Of a DNA stretch of 64,000 nucleotides, positions 1-9,786 are shown piece after piece (the first letter of the stretch is position 1; each line of letters starts with the position of its first letter). Under the pieces are notes generated by a model, which was given only the letters and a program-made list of their open reading frames with translations, made no database searches and was not told where the DNA came from. Position numbers and translations under genes: made by a program. The DNA is from Betaproteobacteria bacterium (lineage in GTDB: Bacteria; Pseudomonadota; Gammaproteobacteria; Burkholderiales; SG8-39): positions 1-64,000 of the forward strand of contig SHXR01000006.1 in assembly GCA_009693235.1 (NCBI GenBank), given 5' to 3'.

Positions 1-53
1 GCGCGCCCGTGCACTTCGAATCCCTTCGCCGCCGCCAGGGTCATTTGCTTCAT
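1..53 (-). CDS. IS5-family transposase, N-terminal fragment (runs off left edge)
   Basis: Reverse strand from 53 reads MKQMTLAAAKGFEVHGR, resembling the N-terminus of IS5-group transposases; it sits just inside an IS-like terminal repeat at 130-145. Confidence 0.6.
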   Translation of the reverse strand, partial: MKQMTLAAAKGFEVHGR

Positions 54-145
54 CGTCGATCTCTTCCAGCGCAGTCATCCATCTCGCAACTAACGCATGG
101 GCATCGCGTATGGTCGACTGCATTGGGAACTTAATCAGTGTTTCT
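1..145 (-). mobile_element. End of an IS5-like insertion sequence (partial)
   Basis: Terminal repeat CTTAATCAGTGTTTCT (130-145; outward reading AGAAACACTGATTAAG) flanked by TTAG (146-149, matches YTAR), with the transposase-like start at 53. The adjacent coxL-like reading frame stops within the repeat. Confidence 0.65.
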
Positions 146-149
146 TTAG

Positions 150-1196
150 ATTGGGCACGTGATACTGCCCGCATAGATGGCTGATGGTGTTCGACGGCGC
201 ACCGATTCCGACCGGCGTATAGGCGCCGGAATCCTTGGTGAACGTGTCGATCACGGCGTGTATGCGGCCCGCGCTGTCGAATACGATTTCGGCATCATGC
301 ACATCGTCTCTGGCGTGCGTGGAATTGAGCAGATGCTCGCGGCGCTCTTCGATCCAGGCGACCGGCCGGCGTAGCCGCTTGGCAAGCCACGGAATCAGGA
401 TGTCTTCGGGATAAACATGCCCTTTCACGCCGAAGCCACCGCCAACATCCCGCGCGACGCAGCGTACGCCGCCCTCAGGCAGCTTGAGCTGCTTCGCTAC
501 TTCGCGGCGCACCCAATGCACCACCTGCGTCGCCGACCAGATCATCATGCTGTCTTGACTATCGTCGTAGTCGGCCACCACGCCTCGGCACTCGATCGGC
601 GCGGCAAGCAAGCGGTGATTGATAAAGCGACGCCGGATGCGCCGCAGTGTTTTCAATGCATCGGCCTGTGCGTTACCTTTGCGCATGCGAAACTGCGCCA
701 CGATATTGTTTGCGTGTCCGGCATGGATGGCGGTAGCGCCAGGCTGCAACGCGTCATCGATTGTCGCCACCACCGGCAGCGGCTCGAAGTCCGCGGTGAT
801 CAACTCCAGAGCATCCTCGGCGATCTGGCGGCTTTCCGCGACGACGATGGCATAGGCTTCGTCAACATAGCAGATCTTATCGGCTGCCATTAACGGCGTA
901 TCGGGAATGTTGAAGCTGTGCTCCACCGCATCGCGCCAGGAGGCCGGTTGGCGATTCTGCGTGCCGGGCACGGCGTTGAGATCCGCGGCTACAAACACCC
1001 CGACCACGCCCGGCAACACGCGCGCACGCGCCGCATCGATACTGCGAAGACGCGCATGGGCGAGGCTGCTGCGCGCAAAGGCGACCTGCAACATACCCGG
1101 CAACCGGAGATCCGCGATGAAACGGCCACGACCAGTAAGGAGCCGCTCGTCCTCTTTACGAAGCACCGATTGTCCGACGATGCAGGGACTACTCAC
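150..1196 (-). pseudogene. Xanthine dehydrogenase/CO dehydrogenase family molybdopterin-binding (large) subunit, truncated by IS
   Basis: MSSPCIVGQSVLRKEDERLLTGRGRFIADLRLPG... DVGGGFGVKGHVYPED is typical of CoxL/XdhB. The frame ends ...YHVPNL then KKH* inside the IS terminal repeat; about 350 aa instead of the usual ~780. Confidence 0.8.
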
Positions 1197-1204
1197 CCGC
1201 TCTC

Positions 1205-2069
1205 CTAGACCACCGGCGCATGTGACAATTCGATATGGTCACTCAAGGTTTCCAGCTTGCCCGACATCACCCGATGCGGACGCGCCCCGACTTCCGGAAA
1301 CAATTCCATGCCATGACCGTACTCCACCGGCAAGCCATCGGGGTCGCGAAAGAAGAGGAAGGTGTTGCCTGACGGCGGATGGAAGCCATCCCATACCATC
1401 GGCACTTTATTGGCGGTAAAGCGTGCGCGCGCGAATGAGGTCGTCTGGCCCGTCCACCATCAAATTGAAGTGATGCAAGATATTGACCGGGGCAGGCGCC
1501 AGGGCGAGGCTGTGATGCAGCGGATTAGGAAAACAGCGCATGAGCCGGATGCGTCCATCTATTTCATCCGACGTACGAAAGTTCAGCACCTGCTCATAAA
1601 ACTCAACCGCTTGACGGAAGTGCGGCGTACCGATCCCGATGTGGCACAGAAACTGCAGGTTTGCGACCGTTGGTTGAAACGGCGTGTCCATCTGCGGCAT
1701 GCCCGACCCGAAACAATAGACCGTCGTCCCGGCGACCGGTTCTGTCATGCGGATGGTGTGACGCATGCCGGTCGCTGCACATTCCGCTTCACTCAGCGCA
1801 CGCCAGGCTACCTGGTGACGATCCAATGTATCGGTGAGGACTTGGATCTGCTCATCCGCTTCGAGCTGCCAGGCAACCCGCTGCAAGCCGGGGCGGTCGC
1901 TTTGGTACAGCACGAGACTGTGATGATCGGCGTCAGCACGCAAATAGACTTCGCCCGCAGCGACGATGTGATTGAACTGCAACCCAACCATGTTTTCGTA
2001 CCACACCCTGGAGCGCGCAACATCGCTGACATTGAGTGCAACATAGCCAAGCTTTTTATAGCGAATCAT
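1205..2069 (-). pseudogene. VOC family / type I extradiol dioxygenase-like protein, one frameshift near 1405
   Basis: ORF 1407-2069 (YKKLGYVALNVSDVARSRVWYENMVGLQ...HHFNLMVDGPDDLIRARTL) continues in another frame as (NK)VPMVWDGFHPPSGNTFLFFRDPDGLPVEYGHGMELF (1205-1405). Confidence 0.75.
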
Positions 2070-2638
2070 GGGCGCCTCCTGCCTTGTAGCGCTGTCTTGA
2101 AAATCTTGCGCGTCTCCGGACCGTGAATGAAGCCGTAATCCTTTGGCGATTCTTCGCCCGGCTCGATCTGCAAGGTGACAAAGGTCGGCCCGACCGCCGC
2201 AAGGAGCGCGGGGATCGCCGCAGCGAATGCCGCGAGTTCCGCAAATTCATGCACGTCGCGATAACCGGCCGAGCGGGCAAACCCGGCAAAGCTCACTTCA
2301 CCGCGACGCGGAATCGGCACCCCACCATTTGCTTCATAGGTGCCGTTCTGGCAGACGAAATGGATCAGGTTCTTTGGGGCTGCTTCGGCAATCGTGACCA
2401 GACTGCCCAGATTCATCAGCAGACTGCCATCGCCATCCAACACGATGACTTGCCGGTCGGGACACCCAAGCGCCAATCCGAGACCATTGGACGATGCCAA
2501 GCCCATTGCCCCAACCGAGTAGTAGTTCAAGGGATGCGGTTGGATGCGCATCAGGTCAAACGCCGCGTGATAGACCGCCACCACGATTTGGTCGGTCCGA
2601 TGGCGCGCCAAAGCAGCTAGGCACAGATCGCGCTTCAT
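2066..2638 (-). CDS. Thiamine pyrophosphate-dependent enzyme, TPP-binding subunit (sulfopyruvate/phosphonopyruvate decarboxylase beta-like)
   Basis: GAMGLASSNGLGLALGCPDRQVIVLDGDGSLLMNLGSL: GDG...N TPP motif; separate short ORF overlapping its partner. Confidence 0.7.
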   Translation of the reverse strand: MKRDLCLAALARHRTDQIVVAVYHAAFDLMRIQPHPLNYYSVGAMGLASSNGLGLALGCPDRQVIVLDGDGSLLMNLGSLVTIAEAAPKNLIHFVCQNGTYEANGGVPIPRRGEVSFAGFARSAGYRDVHEFAELAAFAAAIPALLAAVGPTFVTLQIEPGEESPKDYGFIHGPETRKIFKTALQGRRRP

Positions 2639-3162
2639 GGAGCGGCCTCCGGTCGGCGCCCGATCAAGATGGCAAGCGGCTTGGAATCGCGATAGGCGCG
2701 CGCGATGGCAGGTTCGATGCCTGGCACATCCTCATCGGTTTCGATCAACAACCGGGTAATGCCCATGGCATCCAAAATCGGTTCGACGATGCGCACGCCG
2801 TAGTCCTTCGATTCCTTGGGCAACACACCCGGTTCCTTGCCGATCAAGCCCACCATCATACAAATCGGCAGGCTGTACTCGACCGCGTTGTTGCGCAAGG
2901 CATTGATGGAATCGAGCAACCCGGTGCTTTGCATGAGCAGCACGCCACGCTTATCGGCGAACGACAGACCGGCAAGAATCCCTACGCCCTCATCTTCCTT
3001 GCAGACGCGCACAAAACGAAAGTGCGCGTCTCGCGAGATCGGCTTTAGGACGCCCTCGACCGTCGTGATATCGGGCAGCGCCGCGATGAATTCGATGCTG
3101 CTCGCTTTGAGCGCAGCGATCAGCTGCGCGCCCTGCAACCTTTGAACCGTCGGATTGGCCAT
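2635..3162 (-). CDS. Thiamine pyrophosphate-binding protein (decarboxylase alpha-like subunit)
   Basis: LIAALKASSIEFIAALPDITTVEGVLKPISRDAHFRFVRVCKEDEGVGILAGLSFADKRGVLLMQSTGL; overlaps the beta-like subunit by 4 nt. Confidence 0.7.
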   Translation of the reverse strand: MANPTVQRLQGAQLIAALKASSIEFIAALPDITTVEGVLKPISRDAHFRFVRVCKEDEGVGILAGLSFADKRGVLLMQSTGLLDSINALRNNAVEYSLPICMMVGLIGKEPGVLPKESKDYGVRIVEPILDAMGITRLLIETDEDVPGIEPAIARAYRDSKPLAILIGRRPEAAP

Positions 3163-3171
3163 CTTGCCCGC

Positions 3172-4131
3172 TCAATTCGCCGTCGCGCCAATGGCCTGAA
3201 TGACTGGCCCGATGCGGTCCAGATCGGCGCGAATAAATGCGTCGAATTCCATCGGTCCAAAATCGCGCGGGAAGATGGCTTGCGCTGCAAATTTATCGCG
3301 GAGCGTTCTATCGGCGGTGACCTGTCGAATTTCGCGGCTCAATTGATCGATGATCGCGCGCGGCGTTTTGGCCGGTGCCACGAAACCATAATACGTTGCG
3401 TATTGGAATCCGGACAAACCCGATACCTCTTCGACCGTGGGTACGTCAAGCGGCGATCGGAGCGGCTCGCGCGTGGTCACGCCAAGGGCAAGCAGGCGGC
3501 CTTCCTTGATGTGTTGCAACAGGAACGCAACCGGGACGACCATCGCCTCGATACGACCGGCCACCATGTCCACCACCAATTCACCGCCCTTATAGGGAAC
3601 ATGGACCAATTCGATGCCGGCTCGTGAGGCGAAAAAGGCAGCGCCAATGTGAGTTGTCGTGCCGATGCCCGCCGATCCGTAATTGATTTGACCGGGCGAT
3701 TTCTTCGCTGCCGCAATGAATTCCTTGAGCGTGCGCACGCCAAGCTTCGGATGCACCACCACCAGACTCGGCGCCTCACCGATCTGCGCGATACCGGCGA
3801 ACTCCGCGAGCGTATCGTAGGGCAGTGACTTGTAAAGCGTTGGATTGATCGTGTGCTGTGAATTGACGATGAGAATCGTATAGCCATCGGGGGCGGCCTT
3901 GGCGACCGATTGCGCGGCGATGGTGCCGCCGGCGCCGGGACGGTTCTGCACCACGACCGATTGGCCGAGCCGCTGCGTGAGTAGGTCGGCGTAAGCGCGG
4001 GCGAAAAAATCAAAGGTGATACCGGCAGCGAGCGGCGCGATCAACTGCACCGCCTTCGCGGGAAATTTGTCTTGTGCAAGTGCAAGGCTCAGAGCGATCG
4101 CCCAGACGGGCAATACGGCCAACCATCTCAT
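3172..4131 (-). CDS. Tripartite tricarboxylate transporter substrate-binding protein (Bug family)
   Basis: Signal peptide MRWLAVLPVWAIALSLALA, then FPAKAVQLIAPLAAG...YTILIVNSQHTINPTLY. Met at 4131 preferred because the upstream ORF extension lies in a repeat element. Confidence 0.85.
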   Translation of the reverse strand: MRWLAVLPVWAIALSLALAQDKFPAKAVQLIAPLAAGITFDFFARAYADLLTQRLGQSVVVQNRPGAGGTIAAQSVAKAAPDGYTILIVNSQHTINPTLYKSLPYDTLAEFAGIAQIGEAPSLVVVHPKLGVRTLKEFIAAAKKSPGQINYGSAGIGTTTHIGAAFFASRAGIELVHVPYKGGELVVDMVAGRIEAMVVPVAFLLQHIKEGRLLALGVTTREPLRSPLDVPTVEEVSGLSGFQYATYYGFVAPAKTPRAIIDQLSREIRQVTADRTLRDKFAAQAIFPRDFGPMEFDAFIRADLDRIGPVIQAIGATAN

Positions 4132-4143
4132 TGGAGCTCCTAG

Positions 4144-4263
4144 GGAAACGCTGATTAAGCTATCCCGCGTAATCAGCGTGCTCAAATATACAGGGAGTTA
4201 CGAGGGGTAATGAAGGGGTTGGGGCCCCGTCATCCTCAACCAGCCCCCTTGTTCAGGGATTCC
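4144..4263 (+). mobile_element. MITE-like element copy A (120 bp, long variant)
   Basis: GGAAACGCTGATTAAG ... CTTGTTCAGGGATTCC terminal repeats, flanked by CTAG (4140-4143) and CTAG (4264-4267). Confidence 0.85.
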
Positions 4264-4326
4264 CTAGGGGCATCCTATTCACAGCATGGTACGCTTTACA
4301 CATCAAAGCTTTTCGAGGTCACCGAC

Positions 4327-5550
4327 GTGGAAGTAGCGATCATTGGTGGGGGCATCGGCGGCTTGGCGACCGCCCTCTATTTGCATCAGGCAAATATAAA
4401 ATGCCAAATCTATGAATCGGCCGACAATTTTACGCAGCTGGGCGTTGGCATCAACCTGATGTCGCATGCGATCCGTGCGCTGGGCGAGCTTGGCTTGGTT
4501 GAAGCGGTCGGCAAGGTGGCGGTGGAGCCGGAGTGGCGTTGCTATTACAACCACCATGGACAACTGATTCACCGCGAGCTCACCGGGCGTTTCGCGGGCT
4601 ACCAGTGGTCGCATTACAGCGTGCATCGTGGCGATCTGCATGAAATTCTGTTGCAGGCAGTCCAAGATCGTTTGGGCCCGGACGTGGTCCATATGGGACA
4701 TCGGTTCACCAAGGTCGTAGAGGATGATGGCGGCGTGACTTTGCACTGGGCCGACCCACATGGCGAGCCCCTTCCACCAACGACTGCGACCATTGCAATC
4801 GGCTGCGATGGCGTCAACTCAGCGGTGCGACGCCAGTTCCATCCGAATGAAGGACGGCTCGCATTCGGTGGCATCAATATGTGGCGAGGGTCGTCTGTCT
4901 ACCGGCCGATTCTGGATGGCAAGAGCGTGATCCTCGCCGGTTCGATGAAGTACGGCAAGCTCGTGATCTATCCGATGCGCAATTACCCGGATGGCCGGCA
5001 GCTCATCAACTGGAATGTCGAAGTGAAATCCGAAGTCGCCGGTCCCAACGCCTGGAACAAGAGCGGCAACGTCGAGGACTTCATCTGGCGCTATAAGGAT
5101 TCCAGCATCGAGTGGGTCGATTTCGCCGACTTGGTGAGCCATGCCGATATGGTGCTCGAGTATCCGATGGTGGACCGCGATCCGGTCGATCGCTGGACCT
5201 TTGGCCGTGTAACGCTCCTTGGCGACGCCGCGCATCCGATGTATCCGAGGAGCGGCAACGGCGCAGCGCAATCGATCCTCGATGCGCAGGCGGTGGCGCG
5301 CTCGATTGCCGGCATGCCGCCAGTCGAAGCACTCCAGGCGTTTCAGCAAGAACGCCTGGAGGTCGTCAACAAGATCGTCGTGTCGAGCCGAACCAGTCCA
5401 CCCGATCTCATCATCGAGACGGTGGAGCAGCGCACCAACGGCGCGCGGTTCGAAAAACTGGATGACGTGATCTCGAAGGCCGAGCTGCAAGGCATCATCG
5501 ATAATTTTCATCGACTGACCGGCTCCACGCTCGCCGCGGTAAATCGCTAA
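4327..5550 (+). CDS. FAD-dependent aromatic-ring hydroxylase-like monooxygenase
   Basis: VEVAIIGGGIGGLATALYLHQ (GxGxxG) and TLLGDAAHPMYPRSGNGAAQSILDA (GD motif). The called start at 4210 lies inside element A; GTG at 4327 fits the family better. Confidence 0.8.
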   Translation: MEVAIIGGGIGGLATALYLHQANIKCQIYESADNFTQLGVGINLMSHAIRALGELGLVEAVGKVAVEPEWRCYYNHHGQLIHRELTGRFAGYQWSHYSVHRGDLHEILLQAVQDRLGPDVVHMGHRFTKVVEDDGGVTLHWADPHGEPLPPTTATIAIGCDGVNSAVRRQFHPNEGRLAFGGINMWRGSSVYRPILDGKSVILAGSMKYGKLVIYPMRNYPDGRQLINWNVEVKSEVAGPNAWNKSGNVEDFIWRYKDSSIEWVDFADLVSHADMVLEYPMVDRDPVDRWTFGRVTLLGDAAHPMYPRSGNGAAQSILDAQAVARSIAGMPPVEALQAFQQERLEVVNKIVVSSRTSPPDLIIETVEQRTNGARFEKLDDVISKAELQGIIDNFHRLTGSTLAAVNR

Positions 5551-5583
5551 TCTGCATTCACCGCAAACACGACGGCGCGTCGC

Positions 5584-6558
5584 TTACTCCAGCCGAATCG
5601 CTGCGCGCCGGCCAACGCTCGACCACCGTTTGAATTCGTCGGCGGCAAACGCTGCCAGATCTTCTGGCGACCCAAGCGGCAAGCTGACTCCTTGCGCAAC
5701 CAGGCGTTCACCCGCTTCGGTCGCAAACGCGGTACGCGCTTCGCGATTGAGCCAATCGATGACCGGGCGCGGCGTTCCGGCGGGCGCGTACAGGGCAAAC
5801 CACGCACCGCCCTCGACATCTGGCAAGCCCTCTTCGGCGGTCGTCGGCAGATCAGGCATCACCTTCGCGCGTACCTTGGTCGCGACGGCCAGCGCGCGCA
5901 TCTTGCCGGCGCGTACATTGGGTAAGGCCAAGGCGGTGACGTCGAACATCATATTGATCTGCCCGCTCATCAAATCGCGGACGGCTTCGGCGGGACCCTT
6001 GTATGGCACATGGACAATATCGATGCCCGCACTAAGGCGAAACAATTCGCCGGCAAGATGACCGGAGCTACCGTTTCCTTGCGAGGCGAACGTGAGTGTG
6101 CCGGGCTTCGCCTTGGCGAGCGCGACGAGTTCTTTGATCGATTGCACGGGCATCGTCGGATTGATGACCAGCACATTCGGCACGGTCATGGCAAGGATCA
6201 CCGGCGCCAGATCCTTGATCGGGTCGAATGGCATCTTCGCACCGAGCGCAGGCAAAATCGCATTCAGCCCATGAAATCCGATCAGCAATGTATAGCCGTC
6301 GGGCGCGGCCTTCGCGACCGCATCGCCACCGATAATCCCGCCACCGCCGGGCCGATTCTCGACGACGAAAGGATGTTTGGCCGCATTTGACAGCCGTTGC
6401 GCGAGGACGCGCCCGGTCAAGTCGCCAAGGCTCGCAGGCGTGGTGGTCACGATGATGCGGACCGGCTTGGCCGGATACTCCTGGGCCGGTGCGGTGTTGG
6501 TGAGCACCACCGACGCAATCACAAGCAGCATGTAGCCTATTGCACGAATCGAATTCAT
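5584..6558 (-). CDS. Tripartite tricarboxylate transporter substrate-binding protein (Bug family)
   Basis: MNSIRAIGYMLLVIASVVL signal peptide; YPAKPVRIIVTTTPASLGDLTGRVLAQRLS; VENRPGGGGIIGGDAVAKAAPDGYTLLIG. Confidence 0.85.
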   Translation of the reverse strand: MNSIRAIGYMLLVIASVVLTNTAPAQEYPAKPVRIIVTTTPASLGDLTGRVLAQRLSNAAKHPFVVENRPGGGGIIGGDAVAKAAPDGYTLLIGFHGLNAILPALGAKMPFDPIKDLAPVILAMTVPNVLVINPTMPVQSIKELVALAKAKPGTLTFASQGNGSSGHLAGELFRLSAGIDIVHVPYKGPAEAVRDLMSGQINMMFDVTALALPNVRAGKMRALAVATKVRAKVMPDLPTTAEEGLPDVEGGAWFALYAPAGTPRPVIDWLNREARTAFATEAGERLVAQGVSLPLGSPEDLAAFAADEFKRWSSVGRRAAIRLE

Positions 6559-6640
6559 AGCCACCCCTTCAAAAGCGATCATACCGCGCTGAGCACATCC
6601 GGTCCGGCGTGTCACAACGCCTTCAAGAGTCGGTGTCACA

Positions 6641-7637
6641 ATGCAGGCCTTAGCCGTCTCATGCAGGCCCGCAATGCGCATCTGGTACGTCGTGATCCTA
6701 GCGGTCCTTACCTCCGCAGCTGCCCAGGCGCAGATGACGGTGTATCCCAATCGTCCGGTCCGGGTCGTCGTACCGTTCCCACCGGTGGACTCAATGACGT
6801 GGTCGCCCGTCTCGTCGCGCAAAAGCTCGCGGAGAATCTCGGTCAAAGCATCCTCATCGAAAATCGTGGTGGAGCGACCGGCACGATAGGCTCCGGTATC
6901 GTAGCCAAAGCGCAGCCGGACGGCTACACGATCCTGTCGAGCGGATCAACCACCGCAGCCGTTGCGCCTCACCTGTATGCAAATCTCCCCTACGACCAAG
7001 CCAAAGATCTGGTCGCCATCGGACGCATCGGCGCCGTGGCAAGCATCGTCCTGGTTCATCCGTCTGTACCGGCCAACACGATGACGGACTTGGTCGCGCT
7101 CCTCAGAGCGAAGCCCGGTGCGATCAACTTCGGCTCCGGCGGATCAGGCGGCTCGCAACATATCGGCGCTGAGTTGCTGAAGACGCTCACCGGCGTGAGC
7201 ATCACACACGTGCCCTACAAGGGCGGGGGTCCAGCGATGATCGACCTCGTGGCCGGTCAGATATCGATGATGATCGAGCCGATGCCAAGCGCGTTGCCAC
7301 AGATGCACGCGGGCAAGGTGCGGGCCCTGGCGGTCACGACATCGCGACGGTCCGGTGTTTTACCCGATCTACCCACCGTGGCTGAAACGGGCATCGCGGC
7401 GTACGACCTCACCATTTGGCTCGGTTTTTTTGCTCCAGCCGGAACGCCGCGCGAGGTCATTGGGAAGTTGAACACCGAACTCGCGCGCACCCTCAACGCC
7501 CCTGACATGCGCGAACGATTGGCGCAGCAAGGCGTCGAAACCATCGTGACACCCCGGAAGAATTCGGCGCTTACGTCAATACTGAAATCCCCCGCTGGGG
7601 CAAGGTCGTGCGCGACGCGGGCGCCAAACTGGATTAA
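6641..7637 (+). pseudogene. Bug-family substrate-binding protein with two apparent frameshifts
   Basis: YPNRPVRVVVPFPP (frame of 6641) continues as GGLNDVVARLVAQKLAENLG (frame of 6397). The C-terminus TPEEFGAYVNTEIPRWGKVVRDAGAKLD* is in another frame and ends with TAA at 7635-7637. Confidence 0.8.
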
Positions 7638-7725
7638 GGAATATTTAAACAAGGGGCTCGCCCCCGCGTAATTCCCCGAAAAATAGGGTACGCTGATTAC
7701 GCGGGGTAGCTTAATCAGCGCTTCC
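7638..7725 (-). mobile_element. MITE-like element copy B (88 bp)
   Basis: GGAATATTTAAACAAG ... CTTAATCAGCGCTTCC, flanked by TTAA (7634-7637) and TTAA (7726-7729). Confidence 0.85.
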
Positions 7726-7743
7726 TTAACAAGAAAACATGCA

Positions 7744-9660
7744 TTGATCGACAAACTGTTCCCGGGGCGTCTCCGGTTGCTATGGGTCCTGCTACTTGCC
7801 TTCCTCGCTTTTAATGGAGCCGTCCGTATCGGGTTGGTGGGCTATAACGGCCGGTTAGGCCTGTTTTCCCCCGAGTATCTGTTACCGGCGCTTGCCATCG
7901 GCGCGCTGTTTGATGCCGGCGTGGCCGCGTTCTTTCTCGCCCCGCTTGGCTTACTCATCATCGTCTGGCCAAACACCCGGACCGGGCTACGCGCGACATC
8001 GTTTGCCATCATGCTACCGCTGATGGTCACCATGGTGTTCGTCGGCGCATCCGAATTCACATTCTGGAACGAGTTCGCATCGCGCTTCAATTTCATCGCG
8101 GTCGACTACGTCATCTATACCAATGAAATGATCGGCAATATCCGCGAGTCCTACAACCTGCCGCTCTTGCTAGGCGCGGTGGCGGTTGCTTGCATCCATC
8201 GGCATCTGGTTGATCGTTGCGCGGTCGCTCCGCGCCCATTGGCGTGCCCCGCTCAACCTGCGCCATCGCTTCGTCGCGCTCGTGTTGCTCTTGCTTGCAC
8301 CGTTCGCCGCCGTGTATGGCCTTGATGCTCGCTATAAGGAATTCTCGAACGACGCCCAGGCTAATGAAATCGCCGGCAATGGTTACTTCGACTTCTGGCA
8401 CGTCTTCTGGGCGAACGAGATCGACTACGAACGTTTCTACAAAACCATACCCCTGCAACGCGCGCTCGTTACCATAGCCAATAAATTTGCCCGGCCGCGC
8501 GTCGAGGCCGAGATCTCGCAGCGCCCCTTCGAGCGCACCGTCGTCAACACCGAACCGAAGAAGCTGTTGAACGTTGTCCTCGTCTCAATCGAGAGCTTTT
8601 CGGCCGAGTTCATGGCGGCATTCGGTAACAAACAAAACATCACTCCTGCCACCGACAAGCTCGCGACCGAAGGGCTCTTATTCACCCAGTTCTACGCGAC
8701 CGGCACGCGCACGGTACGCGGCTTGGAGGCGCTTACCCTCTCGGTGCCACCCACACCCGGACACTCCATCGTCAAACGCCCCAACAACGACAACCTGCTT
8801 ACGATCGGCGAAGTCTTCAAGGAATCCGGCTACGAGCCGATTTATCTTTACGGCGGCTACCGCTACTTCGACAACATGAATGCCTTCTTCAGCGGCAACG
8901 GTTACACCGTCATTGACCGCACCGCGCTAAAGCCAGACGAGATCCACTTCGCCAACATCTGGGGCGTGGCCGATGAAGATCTGTTCAGCCTCGCGCTCCG
9001 TGAATTGGATAAACGCCATGCGGCAGGCGTCAAATTTTTCGCGCATGTGATGACCACTTCCAACCACCGGCCGTTCACCTACCCCGCTGGCCGCATCGAC
9101 ATTGCATCGAAATCCGGGTGGGATGGAGGCGTGAAGTACACCTGAAGTACACCGATTGGGCGATCGGCAATTTTGTCGAACGGGCCCGCACCAAACCTTG
9201 GTTCGATAACACGCTATTTATCTTCGTTGCCGACCATACGCATAAGGGCCGCGGGCGACAGGAATTGCCGCCTGAGAACTATCACATCCCGATGGTCATC
9301 TACGCGCCCTTGCATGTGCAGCCCGGCCGCGTGGATACGCTCGCTTCGCAGATCGATGTCGCGCCCACTTTGCTTGGGCTCCTCAATTTCAGCTATCGCA
9401 GCAAGTTCTTCGGCCACGATATCTTGCGCGAAGGCCGGCAACATCCGCGCGCCTTTATGGCCAATTATATGACCGTTGGCTATTATGAGCAGGGACGCAT
9501 CGTCGAACTCAAACCCAACGGCCGCACGCGCGTGGTCGATCCGCTGACCGGTCGTGAAACGGCCGACGACGCGCTCGCAAAAGAATTGATCGACGATGCG
9601 ATCAGTTACTACCAGGTCGCATCACGCGCTTATCGGCGGGGCGAGTTACGCAATCGTTGA
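7744..9660 (+). pseudogene. LTA synthase family / sulfatase-fold phosphoglycerol transferase-like membrane protein, split in three frames
   Basis: N-terminal TM region (7744-8325), VVLVSIESFSAEFMAAFG...TNSNHRPF-like sulfatase fold (8186-9145), and DNTLFIFVADHTHKGRGRQELPPENYHIPMVIYAP (9118-9660). Frame breaks near 8180 and at an 11-bp tandem duplication (9132-9153). Confidence 0.75.
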
Positions 9661-9699
9661 GATCGCATCGCGATGTTTGACCGGTTGCGATACGATTGA

Positions 9700-9786
9700 G
9701 GAAGCGCTGATTAAGCTATCCCGCGTAATCAGCGTGCTCAAATATTCAGGGAGTTACAAGGGGGCGAGCCCCCTTGTTCAGTGACC
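9700..9786 (+). mobile_element. MITE-like element copy C (about 87 bp, degraded right end)
   Basis: GGAAGCGCTGATTAAG ... CTTGTTCAGTGACC, body near identical to copies F, G and H; no clean target duplication (TTGA/ATGA). Confidence 0.8.

Noticed and set aside
4132-4185. Upstream start (MSTLITRDSLISVSLGAP) for the Bug gene
   Set aside because: Mostly inside MITE copy A; the signal peptide begins at the Met at 4131.
4210-4326. N-terminal extension of the FAD monooxygenase ORF (MKGLGPRHPQPAPLFRDSLG...)
   Set aside because: This segment is mostly MITE copy A sequence and has no resemblance to the flavoprotein N-terminus; the fold begins at VEVAIIGGGIGG.
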